From positions 23,291 to 87,290 of the forward strand of contig VGXE01000004.1 in the NCBI GenBank assembly GCA_016873455.1: 64,000 nucleotides of DNA, given 5' to 3'. A model generated the notes under the pieces. It was not told where the DNA came from. It saw only the letters and a program-made list of their open reading frames with translations, and made no database searches. Below, in pieces: positions 1 through 9,597 of the stretch (position 1 is its first letter; each line of letters begins with the position of its first letter). A program made the translations under genes and the position numbers. The stretch comes from Nitrospira sp. Its GTDB lineage: Bacteria > Nitrospirota > Nitrospiria > Nitrospirales > Nitrospiraceae.

Positions 1-2
1 GC

Positions 3-977
3 GCCTACCTCGGCGCGGTGATGGGCAGTCTCGCCAAGATGGGACGAGACAAGGTCACGATCATAGCCTCGCCTGCACTGGCGACATTCGGTTTGTGGGT
101 AGAACAACTCCTTGCCGAGAGTACCGGAAAGGAAGGAACCGGCCTCATTCCTGTTGCGCAAGAGCCGGTGCTGAATCCGCCGGCCTATGGAACCGACCGG
201 TTGTTCGTGTATCTGCGCCTCAAAGGCGATACGAATACCACGCTCGACCGGCGCGTGCTGGCGCTCGCCAAGGCTCACCATCCGGTGCTTCAATTCGACT
301 TGCGCGACCGGTATGACCTCGGGGCCGAGTTCTTCCGATGGGAATTCGCCACCGCCGTGGCCGGACACGTGCTCGGAATCCATCCCTTTGACCAACCGAA
401 TGTTCAAGAGAGCAAAGACAATACGAATCGTGTCTTGGGCCTGTTTCAGTCAACTGGGCGTCTCCCGGAATCGCAGAGCAGCAGTCCCTCCCAAGCGGCG
501 CAAGAATTGGCATCCCGGCTTCAAGCCGGCGCCTACGTCTCGATCCTGGCCTATACCACCCCCTCGCGTCCCTTCGAAGCAGCCGTGCGTCGGCTCCGGG
601 CTGCACTCATCTCCCGGCATCATGTGACCACGACGTTTGGCTATGGCCCACGCTACCTGCATTCCACCGGGCAACTTCATAAAGGCGGCCCCAATACCGG
701 CGTCTTTCTGGAACTGGTCGATCGCATGACACCGGACCTGGCCATCCCTGGCAAGCCGTATTCATTCGGCATATTAGCCAACGCACAAGCCGCCGGAGAT
801 GTGGCGTCGCTTCAGACACATCACCGCCACGCAGTTCGTGTCCAGCTCGGATCGAATCAAGCCGCGACGGTGCAGGCCATCACGGTAGCGCTTGCACCAG
901 CCCAGCGATCTCGCCGCCAAACCGCCGCCCCAACACGTCGCAGGACTGCTCGTCGCCGCCATGCCCGCCACGCCTGA
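3..977 (+). CDS. Bifunctional transaldolase/glucose-6-phosphate isomerase, C-terminal part (5' end outside window)
   Basis: The reading frame is open from the first bases, so only the last 324 residues are seen. They match the isomerase half of the fused transaldolase/phosphoglucose isomerase family, whose full proteins are around 900 residues or more. Visible marks are the SIS-type stretch around IIASPALATFGLWVEQL, the substrate-site region with FRWEFATAVAGHVLGIHPFDQPNVQ, and the late block KPYSFGILANAQAAGD. The enzyme would interconvert glucose-6-P and fructose-6-P in the cytosol, and the missing N-terminal half would carry transaldolase. The last 17 bases overlap the start of the lactonase gene, so translational coupling is likely. 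The C-terminus is a basic Arg/Thr/Ala-rich tail, perhaps just read-through of the overlap. A plain glucose-6-phosphate isomerase is the alternative. Confidence 0.85.
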   Translation, partial: AYLGAVMGSLAKMGRDKVTIIASPALATFGLWVEQLLAESTGKEGTGLIPVAQEPVLNPPAYGTDRLFVYLRLKGDTNTTLDRRVLALAKAHHPVLQFDLRDRYDLGAEFFRWEFATAVAGHVLGIHPFDQPNVQESKDNTNRVLGLFQSTGRLPESQSSSPSQAAQELASRLQAGAYVSILAYTTPSRPFEAAVRRLRAALISRHHVTTTFGYGPRYLHSTGQLHKGGPNTGVFLELVDRMTPDLAIPGKPYSFGILANAQAAGDVASLQTHHRHAVRVQLGSNQAATVQAITVALAPAQRSRRQTAAPTRRRTARRRHARHA

Positions 978-1719
978 CATTCGCATCGCCCGCGAGGGTT
1001 CAGAATGGGCCCATGAGGCAGCGGCATTCGTCCATGCCGTCAGTGACGAAGCCATTGCGGCCCGCGGCCGGTGTCTTCTGGCACTGTCGGGTGGGTCGAC
1101 TCCGAAAATCTTGTACCAGACCCTGGCATCGCCCGAATGGAACAAGCGATTCAACTGGTCACATATCTTTTTTCTCTTCGGCGACGAACGTTGTGTGCCG
1201 CCGCACCATCCGCAGAGTAATTTTGCCATGGCCCAGTCTGCACTATTTCAACCACTGGGTATTCATCCCAATCACGTATATCGAATGAACGGCGAACTCC
1301 CGGACCCCCTGGCCGCCGCGCAAGACTATGAACAGACGCTGCGCCAACTCACGCAGTGTGTCGCCCCGGACATGCCTCGGCTCGATCTCATTCTCCTTGG
1401 TCTTGGAGACGATGGGCACACGGCCTCGTTGTTTCCCGGAACCGCGGCGCTTCGGGACAGCACCAGAGCCGTGGCTGTAGGCCAGGCACCCACGGGTATC
1501 ACCTCCCGCCTCACGCTGACCCTAGATGTGATCAACCGCGCAACTGTGGTACTGTTCCTCGTGTCCGGCATGGGGAAAGCCTCGATCGTGCGGGCGATCC
1601 TCGAACCCAGAAGCGAGGCGGATCGGATATTCCCGGCGTCCAGGGTGGCACCAGCAGAGGGCCGGCTGATCTGGATGCTCGATGATTCTGCGGCCGGTCA
1701 ACTCACGGTTCGATACTGA
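961..1719 (+). CDS. pgl: 6-phosphogluconolactonase
   Basis: Hydrolyses 6-phosphogluconolactone to 6-phosphogluconate, step two of the oxidative pentose-phosphate pathway, in the cytosol. The 252-residue length is normal for the DevB/Pgl family. The frame shows LSGGSTPKILYQTL near the N-terminus, FLFGDERCVPPHHPQSN and LILLGLGDDGHTASLFPGT, which are the three family signatures. The frame stays open further upstream, but the ATG at 961 gives the expected N-terminus (MPATPDIRIA) and a short overlap with the preceding gene. The glucokinase gene follows after 19 bases. Together with its neighbours it forms a sugar-phosphate operon; zwf and gnd may lie upstream of the window. Confidence 0.93.
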   Translation: MPATPDIRIAREGSEWAHEAAAFVHAVSDEAIAARGRCLLALSGGSTPKILYQTLASPEWNKRFNWSHIFFLFGDERCVPPHHPQSNFAMAQSALFQPLGIHPNHVYRMNGELPDPLAAAQDYEQTLRQLTQCVAPDMPRLDLILLGLGDDGHTASLFPGTAALRDSTRAVAVGQAPTGITSRLTLTLDVINRATVVLFLVSGMGKASIVRAILEPRSEADRIFPASRVAPAEGRLIWMLDDSAAGQLTVRY

Positions 1720-1738
1720 GCAGTCGACAATACGATTC

Positions 1739-2806
1739 ATGATTCTCGCGGGCGACATCGGCGGAACGAAAACGAACCTGGCCCTCTACGAATGGACCAC
1801 GGAGCGAACGGAGCCACTCCGCCTGGAATCCTTTCATAGCCGCGACTACACCTCCCTCGAGGATATCCTCAGGGAATTCCTGAACCCACCCACACCGCCA
1901 GCAGCGATGTCCGACCCGGAATCAGCTGGATCCGAGGGCAGTCAGACAGACAGGCCCTCGCCGGAGCCTCTCACCCTAACTGCGGCCTGTTTCGGCATCG
2001 CGGGACCGGTGATTGATAACCACAGTCACACCACCAATCTTCCCTGGATCATTGACGGCCCTACCATCGCCAAACAGTTCGCGATTCCCCGCGTGCAGCT
2101 GCTCAATGATCTCGAAGCCACCGCCTATGGCGTCTTGTGGCTGAGGCCCGATGAGCTGGACGTGCTCAACCCTGGAAGTCCGCCGAAGAAGCGTCAAGCC
2201 CTGGCACTGATCGCCGCCGGAACGGGATTGGGTGAAGCGATTCTGTTTTGGGACGGGAAATCATACCGGCCGATGCCATCGGAGGGGGGTCATGCAGACT
2301 TTGCTCCCAACAATGATCAGGAAATCGACTTGCTTCGCTACCTGCGTGGCCAGTATCTTCATGTCAGTTACGAACGCGTGCTGTCCGGGCCGGGGTTGCA
2401 CGCCATCTACGAGTATCTCCGTGACACCAAGAAAAACGAGCCGACGTGGCTGGCGGAGAAAATCAAGGCCGGCAATCCTGCGGCAGAAATTGCCGAGGCC
2501 GGTTTGACGGGACAGGCCGAGATTGCAAAACAGGCGTTGGATCTCTTTGCATCGATCTATGGAGCAGAAGCGGGCAACCTCGCGCTGAAGGCGCTCTCCT
2601 TGGACGGCATCTATATTGGCGGCGGGATCGCGCCCAAGCTTATTAAGAAGCTCCACGACGGCACCTTCATGAAAGCCTTCACCCACAAGGGGCGATACAA
2701 GCGCTTGATGACCGGCATGCCCGTCAAGGTCGTGATGAACCAACACACCGCCCTCCTAGGCGCGGCCTCCGTGGCCGGCGCTCTGTCTCAGGCACCAACC
2801 GCATGA
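1739..2806 (+). CDS. glk: Glucokinase
   Basis: ATP-dependent phosphorylation of glucose to glucose-6-phosphate. The 355-residue product is of the Glk (non-ROK) family: phosphate-1 loop LAGDIGGTKTNLALYE at the N-terminus, GTGLGEAILFW in the middle, EGGHADFAP at the sugar site, and a C-terminal GGGIAPK adenosine loop. The ATG at 1739 puts the phosphate loop at residues 4-12, as in the family; the frame is open for 19 codons upstream without a better start. A Pro/Ser-rich insert at about residues 50-78 is probably a surface loop. Its last four bases are the ATGA that also starts rpiA. In an autotroph this may serve mobilisation of stored glycogen; that is inference. Confidence 0.93.
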   Translation: MILAGDIGGTKTNLALYEWTTERTEPLRLESFHSRDYTSLEDILREFLNPPTPPAAMSDPESAGSEGSQTDRPSPEPLTLTAACFGIAGPVIDNHSHTTNLPWIIDGPTIAKQFAIPRVQLLNDLEATAYGVLWLRPDELDVLNPGSPPKKRQALALIAAGTGLGEAILFWDGKSYRPMPSEGGHADFAPNNDQEIDLLRYLRGQYLHVSYERVLSGPGLHAIYEYLRDTKKNEPTWLAEKIKAGNPAAEIAEAGLTGQAEIAKQALDLFASIYGAEAGNLALKALSLDGIYIGGGIAPKLIKKLHDGTFMKAFTHKGRYKRLMTGMPVKVVMNQHTALLGAASVAGALSQAPTA

Positions 2807-3501
2807 CACCGGCCGATCTCGACAGTTTGAAGAAGGCCGCCGCATTGAAGGCCGTGGAGTTCGTCCGCGAGGGCATGGTCGTGGGATTGGGGACCGGCTC
2901 GACCGCGAAGCACATGGTGGTCGCGTTGGGTGAAAAGATCCGTGCAGGCATGAGGCTGCGTGGGGTGCCGACTTCACAGGAAACTGCCGCGCTGGCGAGA
3001 CAATCTGGCATTCCGCTCATCGATACGGAGAACCGCTGGGAAATCGATGTCGCCATCGACGGGGCCGACCAAGTCGATCCGGGATTCAACTTGATCAAAG
3101 GCGGAGGGGGCGCGCTGTTGAAAGAAAAGATCGTCGCCGCCTCGGCCAAGCAATTCATTGTGCTCGTCGATCACACGAAACAAGTTCCGGTGCTCGGCGG
3201 ATCGTTCCCCTTGCCGATCGAAGTCATTCCCTTCGGTTGGGGCAGCACGGCGAGGGAAATCGAGCGCCTCACGAAGAGCCCGGTGGTGCTGCGTGAGCGG
3301 AACGGCGCGCCGTTTAAGACGGAAGCGGGCCATTTTATCGTCGACGTGCATCTGGCCCGAATCGAGCAACCAGCCGATCTGGAAGCCGTCTTGAATCACA
3401 TTCCCGGGATTGTCGAAACGGGCCTTTTCGTGGGACGGACCGACATCCTGATCGTCGGCAAGGCCAACGGCACGGAAACTCTCCGTGCAAATAAGACATG
3501 A
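2803..3501 (+). CDS. rpiA: Ribose-5-phosphate isomerase A
   Basis: Interconverts ribose-5-phosphate and ribulose-5-phosphate. The 232-residue length is typical. Family blocks are clear: VGLGTGSTAKHMV near residue 27, AIDGADQVDPGFNLIKGGGGALLKEKIVA in the middle with the catalytic Asp and Lys/Glu region, and NGAPFKTEAGHFIVDV later. It starts inside the glucokinase stop codon (ATGA) and ends inside the aminopeptidase start (ATGA), so all three genes are probably translated from one mRNA with coupling. It completes the non-oxidative branch next to the transaldolase domain encoded upstream. Confidence 0.95.
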   Translation: MTPADLDSLKKAAALKAVEFVREGMVVGLGTGSTAKHMVVALGEKIRAGMRLRGVPTSQETAALARQSGIPLIDTENRWEIDVAIDGADQVDPGFNLIKGGGGALLKEKIVAASAKQFIVLVDHTKQVPVLGGSFPLPIEVIPFGWGSTAREIERLTKSPVVLRERNGAPFKTEAGHFIVDVHLARIEQPADLEAVLNHIPGIVETGLFVGRTDILIVGKANGTETLRANKT

Positions 3502-6056
3502 CCGGCACAGACGATCCTTACCGGCTTCCTCGCCACGTCATCCCCACCCGATACGACATCCGACTTGAGCCGGATCTGGACAAGGCGCTGTTTCACGGCC
3601 AAGAGACCGTGACCGTGACCGTCGTGCAACCGACGACCGCCATCGTGATGAACGCAGCGGAGCTGTCGGTCATTCAGGCCTACCTGGAGAACGATCAGAC
3701 ACAACGGCTGGACGCGTCCATTGAATTGGACGAGGCGCTGCAACGATGCCGCCTCACCTTTGCCAAGTCCGTGACTCCGGGCCAATGGCACTTGACCATC
3801 GCGTTTCGCGGAACCCTGAACGACAAATTGCGCGGGTTCTATCGCAGTACGTACAAAGACGCGGCGGGCATGACGCAGACGTTGGCCGCCACGCAATTCG
3901 AAGCGACGGATGCGCGGCGGGCCTTTCCCTGTTGGGATGAACCGGACTTCAAGGCCATCTTTGCGACGACACTGGTGGTCGATCCCGACCTGACCGCCGT
4001 ATCAAACACGTCCGTCATCTCAGAATCCGTCGAGCACGGCAAGAAAACTGTCCGCTTTGCCGACAGCATGACGATGTCGACGTACTTGGTCGCGTTCGTC
4101 GTTGGACGTCTGGAGGCAACCACGCCGAGGTTCGTCGGCAAAACACCGCTTCGACTCTGGACCGTGCCCGGCAAGCAATCCCTCACGGCATTCGGTCATG
4201 ACATCGCGGCGGCCTCACTGGAGTTCTTCGAACGGTACTACGGCATTCCCTATCCCGGCGACAAGCTCGATCTGCTCGCGATTCCTGACTTTGCCTCCGG
4301 GGCCATGGAAAATCTCGGGGCCATTACCTTCCGGGAAACCGCACTGCTGGTCGATCCTCACGGCGGGACCCATAGTGAGCTCGAACGGGTCGCCGACGTC
4401 GTCGCCCACGAGAACGCGCACATGTGGTTCGGTGATCTGGTCACGATGTCCTGGTGGAACGGCTTGTGGCTCAACGAGGCCTTCGCCACCTTCATGGAAA
4501 TGCTCGCTGTCGATGCCTGGAAGCCGGAATGGAAACGGTGGGACACGTTCAGCGTCGCTCGGGCCGTGGCGTTTTCCGTCGATGGGCTCTGGAGTACGAG
4601 GCCGATCGAGTATCCCGTTCGGGCGCCCAAGGACGCCGACGCGATGTTCGACGTCCTGACCTATGAAAAGGGTGCCTCGGTCCTCCGCATGTTGGAACAG
4701 CATATCGGACCGGACGTCTTTCGCGACGGCGTGCGCGACTATCTGAGGGCCCATGCCTACAGCAATGCGGATACGAAGGATCTGTGGGTAGCCCTGGGAA
4801 AGGCATCCCTGCAGCCGGTCCCTGAGTTGATGGACGGATGGATCTTCCAGCCCGGCTATCCCCTCGTGAGCGCGCGGCTCGCGGGAGATTTGGAGTTAGT
4901 GCTCACCCAAAGGCGGTTTGTCTATCTGTCAGGCTCCGAAGCCTCGGAGCAGCGGTGGCAGATTCCCGTACAACTCCGCATCGAGACAGGCCAGAAGCCT
5001 GAGTCGCGCCGACTCCTCCTCACAAAGGATGAAACGCGAGTCGCATTGCCACGAGATACTCGCCGGCTCCTGATCAACGAGGGAGGACATGGATTCTACC
5101 GGGTGCACTACGATGCCCCGCTGCTCCAACGACTGCTTGACGGCGGATTGCCCCGTCTGGCGCCGACCGAACGGTTCAACCTTGTCAGCGATGCCTGGGC
5201 AACGACCCTTGCCGGCCAAATGCCGCTTCCCGATTATCTTGGCCTCACCAGGCACTTTGCACACGAATCGGACAAGAATGTCTGGGCCGTGCTGCTGGAC
5301 TCCCTATCCTTCCTCAATCGGATCATCACGGCGGATGAACGGCCTGCACTTGAGACCTTTGTTCGATCCCTTCTCACACCGACCGTCCAGAAACTCGGAT
5401 GGGTGTCGCGCCCGGCCGACAGCGAACTTGTGCGGCAATTGCGAGGCGAGCTGATTGGCGCATTGGGCAGACTGGGCAACGATCAGAATGTTCAGAAACA
5501 AGCATCGGCGCACTACGAACAGTTCACACACAATCCGGCCGCCATCGATCCCAACATCGTGCCCGCACTGGTCGCCATTCTGGCTTATACCGGTGACGAG
5601 GCGCGTTACGATGAGTTCTCCGCCCGCTATAAAAAGGCGGAGACTCCGCAAGAGGAGCGGCGCTACCTCTTTTCCCTGGCAGCCTTTCAATCTCCCGACT
5701 TACTGGCCCGCACCTTGGCGCATACGATCGACGGAGAGATCCGCACGCAGGATGCGCCCTTCGTCGTCAGCGCCGGATTGGGCAATGTCTACGGGCGTGA
5801 GTTGGCCTGGGAGTTCGTCAAAAAGAATTGGGGGCAGATGGACCGCCTGTTCCCCAAACAAGGGTTGCGCCGTATGTGCGGTGGAATCACCAACCTGGCA
5901 ACTCCTGAACTGGAACAAAACGTGCGAACCTTCTTCGCCTCGCACGAGATCGATCTGGGCGGCAAGACGCTGGAGCAATACCTTGAACAGCTGCGCATCG
6001 CCGTGGCATTCCGCGAGCGGGAATTGCCAAAGCTGACCGACCATCTGATCGCCTGA
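3498..6056 (+). CDS. M1 family zinc aminopeptidase
   Basis: Removes N-terminal residues from peptides. The 852-residue product has the M1 signatures: the exopeptidase motif GAMEN at residues 268-272, the zinc motif HENAH at 304-308 and the third zinc ligand E327 in the following WLNEAF block. The C-terminal half matches the ERAP1-like helical domain of the PepN/tricorn-interacting-factor group. No signal peptide is seen, so it should be cytosolic. It overlaps rpiA by 4 bp and is the last gene of the operon; the next gene is convergent 27 bp away. Its link to sugar metabolism is probably only co-transcription. The exact subfamily and symbol are not assigned. Confidence 0.93.
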   Translation: MTGTDDPYRLPRHVIPTRYDIRLEPDLDKALFHGQETVTVTVVQPTTAIVMNAAELSVIQAYLENDQTQRLDASIELDEALQRCRLTFAKSVTPGQWHLTIAFRGTLNDKLRGFYRSTYKDAAGMTQTLAATQFEATDARRAFPCWDEPDFKAIFATTLVVDPDLTAVSNTSVISESVEHGKKTVRFADSMTMSTYLVAFVVGRLEATTPRFVGKTPLRLWTVPGKQSLTAFGHDIAAASLEFFERYYGIPYPGDKLDLLAIPDFASGAMENLGAITFRETALLVDPHGGTHSELERVADVVAHENAHMWFGDLVTMSWWNGLWLNEAFATFMEMLAVDAWKPEWKRWDTFSVARAVAFSVDGLWSTRPIEYPVRAPKDADAMFDVLTYEKGASVLRMLEQHIGPDVFRDGVRDYLRAHAYSNADTKDLWVALGKASLQPVPELMDGWIFQPGYPLVSARLAGDLELVLTQRRFVYLSGSEASEQRWQIPVQLRIETGQKPESRRLLLTKDETRVALPRDTRRLLINEGGHGFYRVHYDAPLLQRLLDGGLPRLAPTERFNLVSDAWATTLAGQMPLPDYLGLTRHFAHESDKNVWAVLLDSLSFLNRIITADERPALETFVRSLLTPTVQKLGWVSRPADSELVRQLRGELIGALGRLGNDQNVQKQASAHYEQFTHNPAAIDPNIVPALVAILAYTGDEARYDEFSARYKKAETPQEERRYLFSLAAFQSPDLLARTLAHTIDGEIRTQDAPFVVSAGLGNVYGRELAWEFVKKNWGQMDRLFPKQGLRRMCGGITNLATPELEQNVRTFFASHEIDLGGKTLEQYLEQLRIAVAFRERELPKLTDHLIA

Positions 6057-6083
6057 TCCCACTCATGGATGGGCGCCAGCACG

Positions 6084-8816
6084 CTATTCATGCCGGAGGA
6101 CAGAGAGGGGAGGCTGGCCGAGAATTCGGTAGGTACTGAGAAACCCCACCAGCATGGTCAGCGCGATCGTTGCGAGACATCCGACCGCCAATACCGGCGG
6201 CTGAAGACTCCACGACAGATCAAAGACTGTGGCGAGAACAGCCCACGACAAGGCACTGGCCAAGCCGCTGCCAAGTAACCCACCGATTGTGCCGAGGAAG
6301 GCATACTCCGCTGCAAAGCTGCAGGCAATCACACTACGCGTGGCTCCCATGGCTTTGAGAATCACTGATTCGTACAACCGGCGATAGCGCGTCGCGGCCA
6401 GCGCCGCCGCCATGACGAGGGCGCCCGACAACACACAGAACAGCGCGACGGCGCGAATGGCAAGCGACAGCCGATCCAGCATGCGCGCAAACCCATCGAG
6501 AACATCGCCGACATTGATAGCTGTCACGTTCGGAAATGACTCGACGACGGCCTCCTGCAATGCGATTTCCTCAGACGACGGAACATGCACCGTGGCCACA
6601 TAGGTCATCGGGGCCCCATCGAGAGAACCCGGTGACAAAATCATGTAGAAGTTCGTCGAGAAGTTGCCCCAGTCTACTTTTCGGATACTGCTTACTTCTG
6701 TGGTAATCAATACACCTTGGACGTCGACTTCGATTGTATCGCCCACGGTCAAACCAAGAGATTTGGCGGCTTCTGCTTCGATCGACACCAGCGGTTTCGC
6801 AAACACTTGGCCCGGCTTCCACCATTGGCCTTCGACGACTTCGTTGTCTTTGGGCAGCGCGTCAAAAAAGGTGAGGACATACTCACGGGAGAGGTACCAA
6901 TTCTTCCGTCGCTGGTCTTTTTCAACAGCTTGCTCTTTTCGAGCCTCCTCCTCGGATGTCGCTTCGAGCGTGATCGTCTTGCCGTTGAGAGCGGAAAGCC
7001 GTGACCGCACGAGCGGAATCAATGCTGGATTCTGGCCACCTCGACGCGTTCGCATCAGGCTGGCAAACCCTTCCCGTTGATCCGGCTGAATATCAATAAA
7101 GAAAAACGTCGGGGCATCTGTCGGACGATTGTCGCCCACCTGTCGGAGCAGCGACCGTTCGACTAGCGAGACGGTCACGACCACCATCACGCCAATGCCG
7201 ATGGCGATGGTGATGCTCACCGCCTGGCTTCCCGGTCTCAGGATGTTGCCCAAGGCTTGGCGCAGGATGAGACTGCCTGGGCGTGGCCATCGGTTCAAGA
7301 AACGGACCATCATCCAGGCCGAAGTCCCTAAGAGAAACACCGCGGCCACAAACGCGCCGAGGAACATAAGCCCCACTCTCCATGACCCTGCCTGCCAGAT
7401 AGATAACAGCGCCAGTCCCAGCCCGATGATAAGCAACAGGCCTCCCTTGACTCGATCCTTCGTCAAGCGTGTCACCCAGTTTCGCACAGTGTCGCCGCCT
7501 TCAGCGGATACAGGCGGCAGAACATCTCGCCGAAAAATCATGGCAGGCTTGATGTCGCGGATCGTGAGCAACGGCCAGAGCGTGAACAGCAAGGTCGACA
7601 GGAGGCCGAGCGCGACTCCCTTCGCCAGGGGGACGATCGCCGTGCCGCTCAGATCTGCCGTGAACCCCAATTGGTCGAGAAGATCCGAAGCCAGGAACCC
7701 CGCCACGACCCAGGGGAGTGCTTGCTGGAGAAGGATTCCGATGACCAAGCCGATCAGGCTCCCGGCCAAACCGAGCAACAATGCCTGCAACAGATACGTT
7801 CCGATCACCGTTGCCGAATCCGCCCCGGCCGTTTTTAGAATGGCGATCGTGTTCAATTTTTCCCGGACAAACGCGTGAATGGAGGTGGCGACTCCGAGTC
7901 CTCCGACGAACAGGGCCGTCAGTCCTATGAGGCCCAGATAGCGGGTGAGCTGTTCGAGGAATTGTTTGAGCTGCGGCTGCGCATCCCGGTATCCCGATAC
8001 ACGGGCTGATTCTGACGCCAGCCGCCCCCGCAGCTCGTACATGAGCGGCTCCGGAGGCATGGAGGCCGGGATTTTCACCAGATATCGTTCGCGGACCCTG
8101 CTCCCCGGTTGAATCAGCAGTGCTGCGCGAAGACCCTCTTGTGAGATCAGCACGCGGGGGCCAAGACTGAACGCATTGGCCGTCCGGTCCGGCTCGGTTC
8201 GGACGATACCCGTGATGATGAACAGACTTTGGCCAATCTTCAGGCGATCTCCAACAGCCAACTTCATGCGGATCAGTAGAGACTCTTGCACAACCGCGCC
8301 GTGGCACGAGGCGTCAGACGTGAAACGTGAAGCGTGAAGCGTCGTCGGAGAAGTCACGGGCGATGCTCCAGATCTTGAACAGACCGAAATGGAAGGGGTC
8401 AATAACTCCGGCAGCGGCCGGCTCGGCTCAACCTTCAGGGCACCGTACAGGGGATACCCAGACTCGACAGCCTTCAACTCGACAATCTGTGTCGGCTGGC
8501 CGCCCATGGGAATTTGCTCGGTCCGGGCCGCCATCGCCACCAGTTCGCTCACATGCGTGATGCTGAAGTCACGATTCGACAAGGATTCCAGCGCAGCCAT
8601 ACCTTGGGGGCCGATCGTGTGGGATAGTCGGATTTCGAGATCCCCGCCCAACAGGCCACGGGCTTCTCTCGTGACGGCCTGTTCCACGTTCGCCCCGAAG
8701 AGAGACACCGCAACCAATGCACCGACGCCCACGGCAATGCAGACCAAGAAATACAGAAAGTGCCGCCAGGCCGCTCGGGTCTCGCGCCAGGCCATGTTCA
8801 GCATGAACTGCGTCAC
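6084..8816 (-). CDS. ABC exporter permease, YbbP/FtsX type
   Basis: Membrane subunit of a MacB/LolCDE-superfamily exporter, encoded with its ATPase just upstream (GTGA overlap). The 910 residues show an N-terminal membrane helix (around 20-42), a periplasmic domain, then two FtsX blocks with groups of helices near 290-480 and 790-905, the YbbP arrangement. The start is GTG at 8816; ATG codons at 8804 and 8795 are alternatives. Neighbouring TesA-like and YbbA-like genes reproduce the ybbP-ybbA-tesA cluster of other bacteria. The oddity lies at about residues 140-171, where a Ser/Thr-rich stretch is encoded by a 7-nt periodic array of the kind otherwise found between genes here. The substrate is unknown; lipid or toxic-compound export is suggested for the family. 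Confidence 0.9.
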   Translation of the reverse strand: MTQFMLNMAWRETRAAWRHFLYFLVCIAVGVGALVAVSLFGANVEQAVTREARGLLGGDLEIRLSHTIGPQGMAALESLSNRDFSITHVSELVAMAARTEQIPMGGQPTQIVELKAVESGYPLYGALKVEPSRPLPELLTPSISVCSRSGASPVTSPTTLHASRFTSDASCHGAVVQESLLIRMKLAVGDRLKIGQSLFIITGIVRTEPDRTANAFSLGPRVLISQEGLRAALLIQPGSRVRERYLVKIPASMPPEPLMYELRGRLASESARVSGYRDAQPQLKQFLEQLTRYLGLIGLTALFVGGLGVATSIHAFVREKLNTIAILKTAGADSATVIGTYLLQALLLGLAGSLIGLVIGILLQQALPWVVAGFLASDLLDQLGFTADLSGTAIVPLAKGVALGLLSTLLFTLWPLLTIRDIKPAMIFRRDVLPPVSAEGGDTVRNWVTRLTKDRVKGGLLLIIGLGLALLSIWQAGSWRVGLMFLGAFVAAVFLLGTSAWMMVRFLNRWPRPGSLILRQALGNILRPGSQAVSITIAIGIGVMVVVTVSLVERSLLRQVGDNRPTDAPTFFFIDIQPDQREGFASLMRTRRGGQNPALIPLVRSRLSALNGKTITLEATSEEEARKEQAVEKDQRRKNWYLSREYVLTFFDALPKDNEVVEGQWWKPGQVFAKPLVSIEAEAAKSLGLTVGDTIEVDVQGVLITTEVSSIRKVDWGNFSTNFYMILSPGSLDGAPMTYVATVHVPSSEEIALQEAVVESFPNVTAINVGDVLDGFARMLDRLSLAIRAVALFCVLSGALVMAAALAATRYRRLYESVILKAMGATRSVIACSFAAEYAFLGTIGGLLGSGLASALSWAVLATVFDLSWSLQPPVLAVGCLATIALTMLVGFLSTYRILGQPPLSVLRHE
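8305..8346. repeat. Heptamer array inside the ybbP-like coding sequence
   Basis: Six consecutive 7-nt units in one register on the plus strand, five of them beginning CGT (CGTGAAA once, CGTGAAG twice). The same units occur between genes at 27953, 33818 and 52548. Here they make 42 nt, which is 14 whole codons, so the array keeps the frame and encodes a Ser/Thr/His-rich piece of the permease at about residues 157-171. Confidence 0.8.
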
Positions 8817-9523
8817 GGACGCAGCTCGCCGGCAATGCTGCGGTCCGTGAGATCGGGCATGGAATCGGACTCTAGATGCCCATCGCGCATGGAGACAACC
8901 CGCTGCATGAGCGACGCCAAGGCGGCATCATGCGTGACGAGAACCAAGGTGGTGCCGTAGTCACGGTGCAGAGCCAAGAGGAGGTCGATCACGTGGGTGC
9001 CAGTCGTGCTGTCCAGATTACCCGTCGGTTCGTCGGCCAAGAGGATGGGTGGACGGCAGGCAAAGGCGCGCGCCACGGCCACCCGTTGCTGCTCTCCACC
9101 AGACAGCTGTACGGGATAATGTCCCGTGCGATCGGACAGTCCCACGGCTTCCAGCAATTCCGCGGCTCGCGCACCGGCTCTCCGCTCACCGCTCAGTTCT
9201 AGGGGAACCGCGACGTTTTCGATCGCCGTGAGGGTGGGAATCAAATGAAACGATTGGAACACGTATCCGACCTTCTCCCGTCGGAATCGGGCCATGCTAC
9301 TTTCTGATAACGTGGTAATGTCCGTGCCGTCCAGCATGATGGATCCGGTCGTCGGACGATCGAGTCCGGCCATCAATCCCAGCAGGGTTGATTTACCGCT
9401 TCCTGACGGGCCGATAACCGCCACTGTCTGTTTGGCGGGAATCGACAACGAAATTCCTTCGAGGATTCTCACGGAGCGGCCGGCCGCCGCGAGCATCATC
9501 GACACGTCTGTCAATTTGATCAT
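8813..9523 (-). CDS. ABC exporter ATPase, YbbA/LolD type
   Basis: ATP-binding subunit paired with the downstream permease. At 236 residues it is a normal MacB/LolD-type ATPase: Walker A GPSGSGKST, Q-loop in YVFQSFHLIPTLT, signature LSGGEQQRVAVARA, Walker B ILLADEPTGNLDS and the H-loop VLVTHD. The ATG at 9523 is preferred over a TTG two codons upstream. It acts on the cytosolic face of the inner membrane. The gene is transcribed away from the TesA-like gene, and a TATAAT at 9565-9570 on the minus strand is a plausible promoter for it. Confidence 0.93.
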   Translation of the reverse strand: MIKLTDVSMMLAAAGRSVRILEGISLSIPAKQTVAVIGPSGSGKSTLLGLMAGLDRPTTGSIMLDGTDITTLSESSMARFRREKVGYVFQSFHLIPTLTAIENVAVPLELSGERRAGARAAELLEAVGLSDRTGHYPVQLSGGEQQRVAVARAFACRPPILLADEPTGNLDSTTGTHVIDLLLALHRDYGTTLVLVTHDAALASLMQRVVSMRDGHLESDSMPDLTDRSIAGELRP

Positions 9524-9564
9524 GAACAATTCACTCTCACCGACAGGAAGACACCTCGAATGGT

Positions 9565-9592
9565 ATTATACTGTACCGGAGAAAGGGGCAAG
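9565..9592 (-). promoter_or_regulatory. Candidate promoter for the YbbA/YbbP operon
   Basis: On the minus strand a perfect TATAAT (9565-9570) is preceded by CTTGCC/TTGCCC about 16 bp upstream. Its transcript would run into the ATPase start at 9523. The spacing is a little short, so this is a moderate call. Confidence 0.4.
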
Positions 9593-9597
9593 GAAAT

